NCBI GenBank assembly: GCA_033064195.1
Contig: JARBJD010000018.1
Coordinates: 62,001 to 126,000 of the forward strand
Source of the DNA: Blattamonas nauphoetae
Lineage: Eukaryota; Preaxostyla; Oxymonadida
Direction: 5' to 3'
Length of the DNA: 64,000 nucleotides
This document shows, in pieces, positions 43,146 through 55,300 of the stretch. Positions within the stretch are counted from its first letter, which is position 1, and every line of letters begins with the position of its first letter. A program made the translations under genes and the position numbers. The notes under the pieces are model-generated. The model had not been told where the DNA came from. It saw only the letters and a program-made list of their open reading frames with translations, and made no database searches.

Positions 43146-44617
43146 TCTGCTGTGCGACAGAGAAAGAAAATGGTTGATGAGCACTGGTTTGGTAGAAAGG
43201 TGTTCCTTGCTCTCACACCACTACCAAACCAGGGCTCATCAACCTTGTGAGTTTTGAAAGGAGAAACAACAATAAATGTAATGAGAGAATCAGAAGAAGA
43301 GATAATGATGAGAAACAAAGAGAAAAGTCATTATCTGTACGTGTTTCTTCCTTCTGAAATAATATTGGCCGTGCCCCTGAGAAGGGCTGTCACCAGCTGA
43401 ATGTCAACTCTGATGGAGTCAGTTAGTAGGGGGTCTTCTGTGAAGCACTTCAACAACGCTACCTCCCCTTCTTTGTTCAGTTCCTTTCAGGACATGGAAA
43501 GTCTCTCCAACCTCGTCCACCAATTCCCATATCTCTTCAGTGAAGCACTTGTCTTGAAGTGCTTCACCACCTCGTGGTGGCTCTTCTCATGATCATTCTC
43601 TGAATCGTCTTGTACGGAACACCGATTGGCGTGACGACTGGGTACTGACACCAGTCCATTCACAACGAAAGGGGAGTCGGTGGAGATGAAATTCAACACT
43701 TTCGATTGTGAACGGCACAAATGTCACGCACGGAAGGTCAACTGGCCCGCTTCTGCAGACGAGCTACATCAGTACAAGATGTGAAGTTGAGTGTTTAGTG
43801 AGCAACCGAGTGTTTCATGTTCGGCGTGTCGCAGATGAGCGGCAGATTCTCGGAAATGGATCATTGAATGGGCGAAAGTGAGAGAACATCGCACACTCTC
43901 CTTCAAGTTCTCGCTCTTCATCTCCATCGATGTGGTTCCTGTCTTCTTCCAATCCTCAATTCATGTTGTTTGGTCCCGAATGCAGCTCCTCACCTGGAGT
44001 ATCTCGATTCGTACGAGTCACTCAGCTTTTCATTCCGAGTACATGAGATCAGTTTGTCATGTGTGAGATCTGATGGTTACGTATCGTATAAGTTGATTAA
44101 AATGTGTGAGGATATCGCCAAACACCTTGTTCGCTCTTCTTTCAATCCGCGGTGTCATTCATCTCTTGCTATTCTTGCTTGAAGAGCTGTGTTTTCTTCT
44201 TATGCTTCTGGTTCTACGGACATAGTCTCAAGCTGTCACCGTCGCTGCAAGTAGCTGTTGTCTGGTTGTGGTGATGGCAAAGTTAGGCGTGACTGTTCTC
44301 CGACAGTAATGATTGAACGGTAATTCTGTCTGAATTCTTTGGATTCTTCAACATCCCACCTATGCTGTTGAGCTACAACTACCGTCGTGCGAATCTCGTG
44401 CTCATCCACATCTTCTCCAAACTCCAATGTTGAATCAGTGTCGTGAGAATCATTATATTCGAGTTGTCTGAAATCTGTGAAAAGTGTGATGGTTCGTCAT
44501 GTTCAACCCAGCTGTCCAATTCATTTGGAGGTGAGATTTGCGATCCGAGAACATTTCGGCTTCTAATGAACAGTACTTCTTTCGGTTTGAAGTCGGTCGA
44601 TCGTCAATTGAGCTTTC

Positions 44618-45999
44618 TACCATGCGGATCTAACCCGACCACATGGATCTAACCCGACCACAAAAGACACTTTTTTCGACTCAAATCTCAATCCATCCCA
44701 GATTTCTCCAAACCCACATTTGAGTGAGTCCAACCCATTTGGAGATTGGATTCCTCCCTCCCCCATGAATCATCGAGGGAGAAATCGAACTTCCAAAATA
44801 GGATTCCAGGGCTGGGGCGCCTATTTCGGAGTCAGGGTATCGACCCTTTTTTGGCTCCAAAATAGGAGGTCCTTAACATTTAAGCTTAGGGAATCCAAAC
44901 TTCAGAACCACTTTTCTCCACGCCTGTTCAAGATTTTTCTTTTTCGTTTCATTTCTGGTGGTTTGGGATGGTTTTCTCTCGAAATGACAATTTTTCGAAA
45001 AATGAAAAATTCTGGGGGGACCTGGGTGGAAATTTAGGGTCAAATACTGATTTCCCTGTATAACAAGCTTAGGATCTTGAAAACTTGTTTTGATCATATC
45101 TCCACAACCAGACATAGTTCGGACATGAAGTTTTCACCAATATGGATCTTTTGTTGAGAATTATTTTTTTCTGAAAATTTTGAAAAATTTCGATGACTTC
45201 CTATTTTGGCTTTTTTGGGACTTTTCCGTCAGTTACTCCAGTCCCGTTCAAGAATTTACATGAATATTAAGTTTTGTTGTAAAATTATTGTTTGAATTCA
45301 TTCGAACCTGGGTTGACATCGATTTAATTGAATTTGATGTCAAATTGAAAAACATAAAGCAGAGTTAGTTCAGAAAGACCATATTGTCGAAAAATCAGCA
45401 AATATTTATCTCAACTGCCGCAAGGGGATTTTTTCAAAATTTTCAGAAAAAAATAATTCTCAACAAAAGATCCATATTGGTGAAAACTTCATGTCCGAAC
45501 TATGTCTGGTTGTGGAGATATGATCAAAACAAGTTTTCAAGATCCTAAGCTTGTTATACAGGGAAATCAGTATTTGACCCTAAATTTCCACCCAGGTCCC
45601 CCCAGAATTTTTCATTTTTCGAAAAATTGTCATTTCGAGAGAAAACCATCCCAAACCACCAGAAATGAAACGAAAAAGAAAAATCTTGAACAGGCGTGGA
45701 GAAAAGTGGTTCTGAAGTTTGGATTCCCTAAGCTTAAATGTTAAGGACCTCCTATTTTGGAGCCAAAAAAGGGTCGATACCCTGACTCCGAAATAGGCGC
45801 CCCAGCCCTGGAATCCTATTTTGGAAGTTCGATTTCTCCCTCGATGATTCATGGGGGAGGGAGGAATCCAATCTCCAAATGGGTTGGACTCACTCAAATG
45901 TGGGTTTGGAGAAATCTGGGATGGATTGAGATTTGAGTCGAAAAAAGTGTCTTTTGTGGTCGGGTTAGATCCATGTGGTCGGGTTAGATCCGCATGGTA
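44618..45999. mobile_element. 1382-bp foldback (palindromic) element with 570-bp arms
   Basis: Bases 44618-45187 and 45430-45999 are inverted copies of each other that appear identical; the two 80-residue frames they contain, on opposite strands, are identical. A 242-bp non-palindromic spacer separates them. Each outer end begins (TA)CCATGCGGATCTAACCCG, with GATCTAACCCGACCACATG repeated twice. TA at both edges could be a TA target duplication; a 3-bp TTC is an alternative. There is no known transposase, so this is a foldback-type non-autonomous element nested in the DIRS-like element. A related copy enters at 63.2 kb. Confidence 0.85.
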
Positions 46000-48577
46000 T
46001 TCTCCAATCGAGGTGAAATGGTGAAACCATCACCTTCGGTTCACCTCTGCATCGAACCAGTTCAAGAATGCTTCTCGGTCTAAGTTGTCAGAGAAGTTGT
46101 TTGGGTGGAGTCGATGATATAGGTGTTGGAGTCGATGATGGATCCATCCAGCTGTCTCTTGTTATCTTCATGGGTGTCTCGGGAAAGCAGATAGCGTCTG
46201 ATCATGTCCCGCCTGTCTCGTGTATATCATCTCTCGTTGCTCATCGCTGAATCACCGTCTTCATCTTCTCCAACCTCAGTGCGAGTGAAGTCGATATTGT
46301 TCACGCAAAAGTGGGACGGATTTGTGAAGACGAAGGAAGGCATGACAGAAGTGGTTGGGTCAACAGATCTGGGCACATCTCGCTGTGTGTCAGCGGCGTC
46401 TGTCAATCTTCGGATCTCCTCTAGCGCAGCAGACAGTTGGGTCTCCAAAGCCTGTATTTTGGTTTTGTCCGCTTGACGTGCTTGTTCTTGCATGTGGAGA
46501 AGCTGTTGGGTCTTCTGGCATTCATTCTGTTCTCGAATCAGCGCTTCATGATCTGTCTCGAGTTTCTCTGCGAAGAAGCGAGAGAGTGGTGTTTCTGTGT
46601 CTCACGCATTCTGTCTCATCTAAAACCTTGTTTCCGACTGCATTCATGTCCAACGTGGGGTGTAGTATCTCCACGTGATGTAAAAATCGGAGTTTCGGAG
46701 GCGCAAATCGCTGTGATTGGCAATGAGACAATTTCAATCTCTCACCCTCTGCTTCCTCTAACTGTGACAACGCTGGCTACCACTTGCTGTGTTCCTTGAT
46801 TCTTGTAAGGGTAGCGTCGACTTCCTTGTGTAACTTCGTTTCCGGTTGTTCGGGCTCACAAGTTTGGAACTTGAGCATCAATACTTGCTCTCGTTAACTT
46901 CGCCAAATAATTGTTAGGTATCGGTGTTCTCTTGATCTGGCTAAAAGATGTACAACGGGCTTGGGTGCGATGCGATTGAAGTGATCGATATGTTCACTTC
47001 TAATGAACTCATTCGTCGCAAATGAACTGATTGATGAATCCAACGGGGAATCTCCTCCAATACTGTGTTACGTCTTCGAGAATGTAGATTATTTTCCTGA
47101 TGTTCGGAAGATATTGATTGTGCAACTGATGCAGTTATTATTGACAGCATTCCGTCGGTTCCCGTCAATAACCCGATTTGCGATGCGAATGTAATCGAAT
47201 GCGACCGTAAAGTTCAGATTTAAAGATGGATATGTATCGTTGCTTGATTGTTTCCTGATCAACGTTGTCTTCTGTAATACACATGGCTATATCGAAATAA
47301 ACCAAGCTAGTAGTGGAAACGGCTGATGAAAATGTGCGAGAATCGATTATATTGCGCGGTGATCCGGTACGTCACCTCCGACGGATTCTGCGTGACTTAT
47401 TGCACTTGGCTCGATTTACGATTGATATATAGAGGTAAGACGACCTCCTTGAATGCATTGAAGAATGTTCCGGATGTCACTGGTGCAAACGACTGCTTCT
47501 CTGGTTCCGATTGACCAAAACGTGTGCGATCGTTGAGGAGTGAGACAATCCCGTCGGTACATTGCTCAGCGGCTACTAAAATACCCTCGTTGGAAAATTG
47601 CTCCCGTGTCTTTCTTTCGGAGTACCGTGAGGTTCTTCAACCCTGCTTGGAATTGTCACTGCGGTGACATCAGTTTGGGACGGTTACCCTCCAGAATCTG
47701 CTTGTGTTCCGATGTAATTCTTTCTGACGAAAGGCTGGTGTCTTTCTCCGACTTTAGTTTTGCCTGAGAGACACAACGAGTCGCATGGGAGGAGGTGCCA
47801 TCTGGACTCTCCTCCCTTTCAAGTTTTCCTTCATATTGCCTCCATGCTATCTGTATGCTGTTTAAGATATGACATTCTTCATGTTTCACAAAAATCCGTT
47901 CGCATTGTTGTGATCGCTGCTCGTTTGGTGGGTGAGCATGTTCCCGCTCACTCACCCGCCGTACTCGAAAGTAAACGATTGAACAGGTTCATTCGTTGTC
48001 TGATAGGTTAATTCTTCGTCTTTGGCTGTTCCAAGAAGCGCTTTCGTCCATCTTCACAAATTCTTCTTGAATACTTGGCGTTCGAGTTGGTCATGTTAAG
48101 AACAGTTGTACCTGACGTGATGTTGTTGGCACTATCTTGAGTGCGTGTAAAGGCTGTTGGTTAGCTCGATTCAGCGAATATGTCGAGAAAAGATTCATTC
48201 GAGAGTCCATGTTGTGACTCGAAATGCGGTATATTGTCTTGAGTTCTACAATTACTTGTTGAGTTACCGGCACTGTCTTGAGTGCTTACCATGGTTCTTC
48301 GGCACGATGTCTTGAAATCTCGTTCTGATGAGGCTTTCAACGGTGTTTTTGGTGTGAGTTAAAAAATGAGTTGTGTGTCATAAAATCGCAAAAAGATTTG
48401 ATGAAAAGGATTATTTTCGAAGATGGACGAAAATAGTTTCGTTAGATTTGACATAAACGTCTAGGTCTTTTGTTGGAATTGTTCGATCTGGCCACCCGTT
48501 ATTTGCAGATCACCATGTTTATGCCTCACAAGGTTGATGAGCCCTGGATTGGTAGTGGTGTGAGAGCAAGGAACACC

Positions 48578-48620
48578 GCCATCCAACCCACTTTCTGAGA
48601 CACTTTCTGAAACACATCCA
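48578..48620 (-). CDS. Helical-repeat family protein, copy A, start of the interrupted exon
   Basis: On the minus strand an AG acceptor is followed by codons for 'SVSESGLDG', matching exon 3 of copy B ('SESGSDDSFDDW'). The continuation 'SFDDWCRFLSPLCC' lies at 42640 on the far side of the DIRS-like element. Upstream exons equivalent to copy B exons 1 and 2 are not found next to it. Confidence 0.7.
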
Positions 48621-49310
48621 GCCCCACCCAACACCCTCCACAACCTCAGACACCCCAGCAACTCCCTCTTTCTCCCCTCTCAACCCCTGTCGCCCCTTCT
48701 CCTATCCCCGCATTCGCCACCACTCCATCTCGCGCTCCTGCTGTGATGTCTTACCTTCCCCGCACAGACAGTGCCTTTTCAGATCTCTCCTTGGTCGCCC
48801 CAACACGACAGAAATGAGGATCATGTGCTCCTCACTGTTTCACCACCAATAGCACCTCCTGCTCCACCGTACCTGAATGATGCTCTTCTGGATGCGATAC
48901 GACCCGACTCCCGCACCAGTATCCCGTTCTCCTCTTCATTTCACTTTTTCCCTGAATCTGTCCCTCTGCCAGCTTCCTGCACAGCACCGCGTCATCAACA
49001 AAGCCACGACATCACTCTTCCCTCATATCCAATCGCTGTCATCCCTCACCTCACCTTGTCACATCTGTGATGCGTTTTGAACTTATTCTGGCTTGATCAG
49101 TTCCTCTCGTCCAACTTTTTCGAGAGTTGTGGTTTTAAAGGGGGTAGAGGGACGTACAATTTGTTTTGAAGCTAGATAAGAGAAAAAATGTGTGATATAG
49201 TCGAAAATTATGAACATATAGACAGATCTGTGTGTATCCATCAGATCTGTGCCTATACCAAATTTAGATCTGTGTGTATACAAAATCAGATCTGTCTCTA
49301 TACATACCCC
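48621..49310. other. Unassigned mosaic between copies A and B, with an element end
   Basis: The part near 49195-49310 has four spaced AGATCTG motifs and ends in ATACATACCCC. It resembles the end of the 55469-58115 element and cuts copy B exon 4 at 49311. The other end of this insertion is not recognised. The rest is C/T-rich with an open frame (48771-49070) of no known family. Confidence 0.45.
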
Positions 49311-52300
49311 ATCCAACACTGTCATCAGTTCTGCCTGAAATCAAAGCCACAATCAACAATCAACAAAAGAGAAAACGAGAGACTATAAGTCCAGATGAGT
49401 GTGTTCCACAATTGGTCTGTTAAGTGGATTGGACACTGTCCAGTGTTGGACTGGACAGTTGACCTCAATTGGACACTCTTTTTTCATCTTGTTCATTTCA
49501 CCCTAAAATCATTTCTCCATTCAATTTCACAAAGAATTGTAGGCTTGTCTGACCGGCACTGACCGGTCAGTTTTCACCGAAAAGTACTGACGGTCACTGA
49601 CCGGAGAAATTACCGAACCCATAGTCGAGAGATACTATTTCTCCGAAGTGGTTTCCAAAACAACGGAAATTCGAATCATTAACCAAAGAATCCTTGAATT
49701 TCCTTAGGATATGCCACAATTGATTTATTATCATTGCACTTCAGCTCTCTCACTCTTATTTTCGGAGAGTAATTCCTCAAATGTTCGGAAAAAACAGTTA
49801 CGGGCACTTGATCGAGCTAAACATCCTCTCTCGATAAAAAAGTGATAGCTGCCATATTGGATCAGTTCCTCGCTTATATTTGTCTTGCTTTGATTTGAGT
49901 GGACGAGATCTGAACAATCCACTTCAGGCTGTCGAGGAGAGAGTCGTTCCTCCATTCAGAACGAACAGAGATGATGTCCGTTGTGTGGTTGAGTGAGTCA
50001 GTGCCGTTCCTGATCCTATCTTCAGAGTCCCAGATGTCACATCGAAGAGCGAGGAGGAAGGGGACACCAATTTCATCGTGTTCGTCCCACTCAGTTCCAA
50101 CAGCCCTCCCGAAACCGATCCAAACACGGCAGGAATGTCTGCATCTCCATTCCTGATTGTGCAACCAGAAACCACAATCTTCCCCAACGACACTGAAATG
50201 GCTGGTTTGGTCTGCGAAGAGGCGAAGAGGATGGTTAGCGAGGAGAGAGTCAGCACAGAGTTGGCTGAGGATGTTGTGAACTGACCCGTCTTCGAGAGTG
50301 TGATTGTGTTTCCAGTGATCGTCGCTTTGTGTCCACCACACGAAAACGGCGTCGATTGTGCAAGTCCAGTTTGGAGTTCGATTGTGATTGGCTTCAGCTT
50401 TCCTTCTGTTTTTGATCCATTCGCTGCTAGTCGGGTCTGAACAAGATCGATTGACGAGCAAGGATTCACAGAGAAGCCACATAGCTCCCCATCGGACCCA
50501 CTCGAACTTGCGAATCCTGTCGATCTCACATCAGCCAGGAACAGCACAAGAGGAATATCGTCTGACGAGTTCACTGTGTTCCATCCTCGATGCATGTCCA
50601 CCGGCGCTGCTGGTTTTGGTGATGGCTGAGGCCAGTGACTGTGCTTCCACAAACACTGCAGATCCACTCATAATCGCTGAGCATGATTCGAATGACGTCC
50701 CTGCTTCAACAGCGAATGAACCTGTCGATGAAAGCACAATCGACAAAGCTCCTCCCTTCCCAGACGACGAATACAATTTGAATGTCGTGTCTGCAACCGT
50801 CAGTTTCGATCCTGCTCCCAGTTGAGCCAGAATCACTCCTCCATCTCCAACCGACGACACTGACTCGAACGAGCTACTTGCGATGGAAAGAATCTGGTTG
50901 TTGTTTCCATTTGTGCTCAGGAACGCCCCTCCTCCACTTTCTGTCTGCGAGATCGTTTTGAATTCACAGCCAGTAGACACAGACATTGTCGATGCTCCTT
51001 CCATTTTGATCAGCGACGCCGTGTGAGCGGCTGAGGGAGGGGTCGTGATCGTCACTGTGCTGGAGAGGGTCAGTGTGCTTCCTTTCACAACGAGCAGAGA
51101 CTGTGAGAGCGATGAGGGAAGTGTGATGTCAATCGATGACAAAGTGAGTGAGCCAACTTCCACAATTATCTGTCCATCAGATTCAAAAAGCAGTGATGCC
51201 TCAGAAGACGAAGAGATCAACGCACCTGTCTCGGGGCATTCGAGAAGAGTTGAGAGAGTGATGTTTGAGCCCAGGCTGATTTCGGTCTTCGTGTGAGCAG
51301 CGAGAAGGCGAAATCGAGTGACGAGCAAGGAAGACGCTCCTGACCACACTTTCCATGATCCCAGAACCCTTCCGACATAAACACAGCTCCATTCGTGTGT
51401 GGATACAAATGATACCCAAGCGGTCCGATGTTCGTCGTGTTTGTCGAATCTGACCAAAAAAACTTGCTCCAACTGAGCTTTAGTCATCGTGGTGTTCGTC
51501 CCAATCAGACTCGTCCAATCATCAGAAATGACAGCTCCCACATCTTGTCCCTCCAGAAACACTTCATGACTTCCAGTCATCCCAGCTGTGAAGATCGACA
51601 CACTCTTCATCACAACATCCCCAGACGCTTCGTTCTTCATCGACACAAATGAAACCCTCTTCAGCGACAGTGTCGACGCTCCACTCATCTTGACGAAGCT
51701 GCTGGTTCCAGAGAATGAAAGAGGGATGAATTCGACGCTTTCGGGACGAAGAGATCCACCTTTCACATCGAAGAACGACTTCTGGCGAGATACTCCAATC
51801 TGTGAAGCTGTTTCTGTGAATCCAAGAGAGGCGAGCGAGAGAGAGCCATCAGAGAGATGAGCAAAGCTCTGAGCGGTCGATTGCATGACCATCAGCGAAC
51901 GTGCTGAACCCAACCCAGTGACAGTGATGGTCTTCTTGCTGGTGATGGAGAGAGTGGATTCACTTGTCGTTCCTTCTGCAACGTTGAGTTTGTATTCAAA
52001 AGTTGGCATGAGTCGATCGACGATTCCTGAGAGCGATTGACACCCGACACTTGTTGACCAGCAGAACTGCTCGTCTGTTCCATCTTCTGGGTCGATTGTG
52101 ATGGACGCTGCGTGAGGGAGAAAGACAGTTGATATGTCTCCATTGACTGAAGAACGCGGTGAGGAACAGACGCTGAACGACGACGCGATGGGAGTGGCGA
52201 GGGAGACACTCGACGATGAATCGATGAAGAGTGACGAGGCCGACTGCCCAGCACAGTTTTCGAAGAGAAGACCAGAGAGGGCCAGAGTGTCGCAGGAGGT

Positions 52301-55300
52301 GATTGAGAGTGCGGCTTCATGTGATGTCGACAGGAGACGAGAGAGGGTGGCGACAGACATCGAGACAGATTGAACAACTGCTTGTTTCATCTGTCGTGAC
52401 TCTTCTTCTGCTGCAGGTTTTTCCTCTATTGCTTCTTTCACGTCTACGACTGAGAAAATGGGATATTTTTTGACGCAGTTCAGTTTGACATCAGTTAAAC
52501 TGGAATTCCTAAAAAGAAATATAGAACCGAGTTTTTTCACTTTCTTAATGAGTCGGGGGAGGAGATTGTACATTTTGTATCTTGTATTCTCGAATCGTGT
52601 GCGACTGACAGTGGATCGATGATATCTTCGTTTCTGAGCAACAATAAGAAAGAAAAGTGATGTGATGAAGAAAGAATGATGCATGATACCAAAGTCTTCA
52701 CAGATAATAGTGACAAATAAGCAGATTCGCTCGTTCGAAACAAACAAAGTTGAGTCGATGTGATTTGCCTTCGATCTGAACCTTCCCAACAGCTGGAATA
52801 GCTGCAGTTGGTGATTATCAAGTCCGTATCTTCCGTCTCTGATAGTTAGGCTTGCATAAACGCTATCAGACGAGACAGCTTTGAGGAAGACGAGGGAGAG
52901 GTTGGATCTGCGTGTATTCTAAAGAACAATGAGAAGGCGGCAGAGAAAGAGAGAAATAAGCGTCTCAAATGCATGAAGAAGGTAGAGAAGAATATAGTGA
53001 GACTATTGAGCTCCAAATATTCATCAAGATGGTGAACAAGATGTTCATTGCACAAACAATAGAAATGAGGCTACCAAACGGTTTCAGGAAGATTCTCTGG
53101 ACATGTAGTTTTGCCAAGTTTCGACTTTTAGGGAAATAGCTCACAATTAAAAGTTAGATAGAGATCTGACCCTTTGAAGTTTTTTGAACTGACACTGACC
53201 GACACTTTTGGCCGGTCAGACAAGCCTAAAGAATTGATCATAATAACACGAGAAAGGGCGAAATGGCTTGAATCAGAGTCCATTCTGCGACATGCGAGGA
53301 TCGGCTTGATCCACCCATGATTGGACACCATTGGACACCATTGGACAATTCGATGGCAGGTATTTTCTGGGGTCTTCTCAATTAGTGCATCCCGTTTTTT
53401 GAGGTTTTGAAGAGTCGGCAAAATTGGACAGTCCAATGGACTGTCCAGTCCTGGACTGTCCAATCGACACCTATTAAGGGACACAGTTCATTCTCAATTC
53501 CGATTGCAGTTTGATTTTACCACTTATCTCTCACTTTTTTGATTAATATTAGATCTCCTCTCTTTGTTTGGGCACTACAATGTCTTCATCTCTGCGTTTT
53601 GCTGGCCCTGGATGTGGCCAAACTCACAACGGTTTGAATCGTCATTGACAGTGTTTTCTCTCTTTTTTTTCAATGTATTGACACCTCCTTCACACACTCT
53701 ATCTCAATCTCTCGCAGGAACAGAGTGATCACTCATCCACATGCGACAAGTCGACACAATCCCTCTTCCGTTCACCTTCTGCTCTGAGAAGAAACGAACG
53801 ACAGTCATCATGTGGAAAGATAAAGAAATTCGAATGTGTACAAAGGATCCTTTCACAATGATGGACAAATTGTGCCCCAAAATGCACAAGGATGGTGGAG
53901 TTGCTATTTTCGGTAGCCATCTCTCGCTCATTTTCTTTTTGACATTTTTTTTGATTTGATTTGTCCTTCATCACTCTTATATTCACTTCTCTCGTTTGAA
54001 CAGGGACTGAGGGACAGATAAGAGAAGATAGCGATAGAATCTAAAGGTGAGCGGAAAGAAGCGGAGGAGAGAAAAACAAGGAAGAAGGAATTGAAGCACA
54101 TCATCTTCCTGTCTTGATCTTCGACAATGAGGAACAGGAGTCAGAATTGGATGTGGTGAACGCGACATCTCTCGAACGGGGACGAAATCACTACAGTGTG
54201 CATTCCCACCTCTCCACTTTCAACGTCTTCTCATTCACTCCATTTAGAAAAATACATGTAGCAATGTTTGCGGAGTTGTACTGGTTGAACGACGAGTTCA
54301 CCGAAACGCATCCGAACAATATCCGACGATTGATCGGTGTTAAGTTACTCTTTGTGATTGAAAAACGATTCTATCGATGCGCAAACTCCATAATTATCCC
54401 CTTTCATCCCAACCATCATCGACACTTCGAACTTGTCCAGGATCAAACGAAGAACAGAAAAGGACAAATGACAACATTTCTCGAATTAAACACCCCTTCT
54501 AGTCTCCCCCCTCATCTCCTTCAATCGAAACTTAGTTCGGAAGTGGTGTGATATTCATTTTTATCGTTCTATCTTCTCCCAAGTTGATTCAACTTTGTCG
54601 CCACTGAAGCTTCTCTTCCGTCGATCCAGTGTGATTGTTCCAAGCATCTGGTGTTCAACAAGCAACACATCAATCGATTGTGTCGATTCAGTTTTCATCC
54701 ACACTCTGTGAGAGTCAAAAGAATATCAGGCGAGTGAGCGATACTCAAACTCCTCGTACAAAGAGGATGCTCGAAATTTATCGTCTCGTCGAACCCGTGC
54801 GATGATCCGAAACAGCCAATCTTCAAATCTGAACAATATCTGACTCCTCACCATGTTTATCTGGACTACTCAACTTAACAAACAGACGCCGTCTAGAATT
54901 GGAGAAAGAACACAACGAGAGAAGAGTACAAAGAAGCATGATGAGGAGATGATAAAAGCGAGAGAACATGAAGAGTAGGGAGAGGAGGATTTGCACATTC
55001 ATTCGCATTCTGTTTTCATCAGATCCCACATCATTCATTCCTCATTCTTTGAGATATGCCATTTGTTTGTATGTATCTCGTTCTTTTCTTGTCTGAACGC
55101 AGAAAACACCAAGAGTGAGATTCACTCTTTGATCGAACCCATGCTGTTCCTTAATCGATCCCCAACTCTCTTCACGTGTATGTGGGCAGGAGATATCCTC
55201 TTTCACAGGCATTCTGTGGATGCTTTCTTTAATATCATCCCTCCAACCACGATTCGTATTGAGATCGAGCTGTCGAAAGCATAATAGATTTTTACCAGCG

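Larger units (their letters stand above)
42641..48577. mobile_element. Second DIRS-like element, broken, inserted in copy A
   Basis: The architecture is that of a DIRS element: inverted terminal repeats (42641-42719 and 48481-48557, plus a right-end extension to 48577) and an internal complementary region (about 43172-43251) that joins the complements of both ends. It lies between two codons of an exon of copy A with no target duplication. No long reverse-transcriptase or recombinase frame survives, and a 1.4-kb palindromic element is inserted in it. It is clearly broken, with many breaks, or was a non-autonomous copy; it is older than the first DIRS element. Confidence 0.82.
49540..53228 (-). 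mobile_element. 3.7-kb nested inverted-repeat element carrying a beta-helix gene
   Basis: The 8-bp target duplication AAGAATTG lies at 49532-49539 and 53229-53236. The ends TAGGCTTGTCTGACCGG are exact inverted repeats of 17 bp, followed at each end by further CTGACCGG-type copies. No transposase is found; the interior is largely a surface-protein gene on the minus strand. It is inserted into the outer 6-kb element, so it is the younger of the two. Confidence 0.9.

Noticed and set aside
44873-45744. Two identical 80-residue frames on opposite strands
   Set aside because: They are the two arms of the palindromic element read in the same relative frame; the residue composition is not protein-like and there is no domain.
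51045-51296. Plus-strand frames across the nested-element beta-helix gene
   Set aside because: The minus-strand beta-helix frame covers the same bases with a clear family signature; these are shadows.
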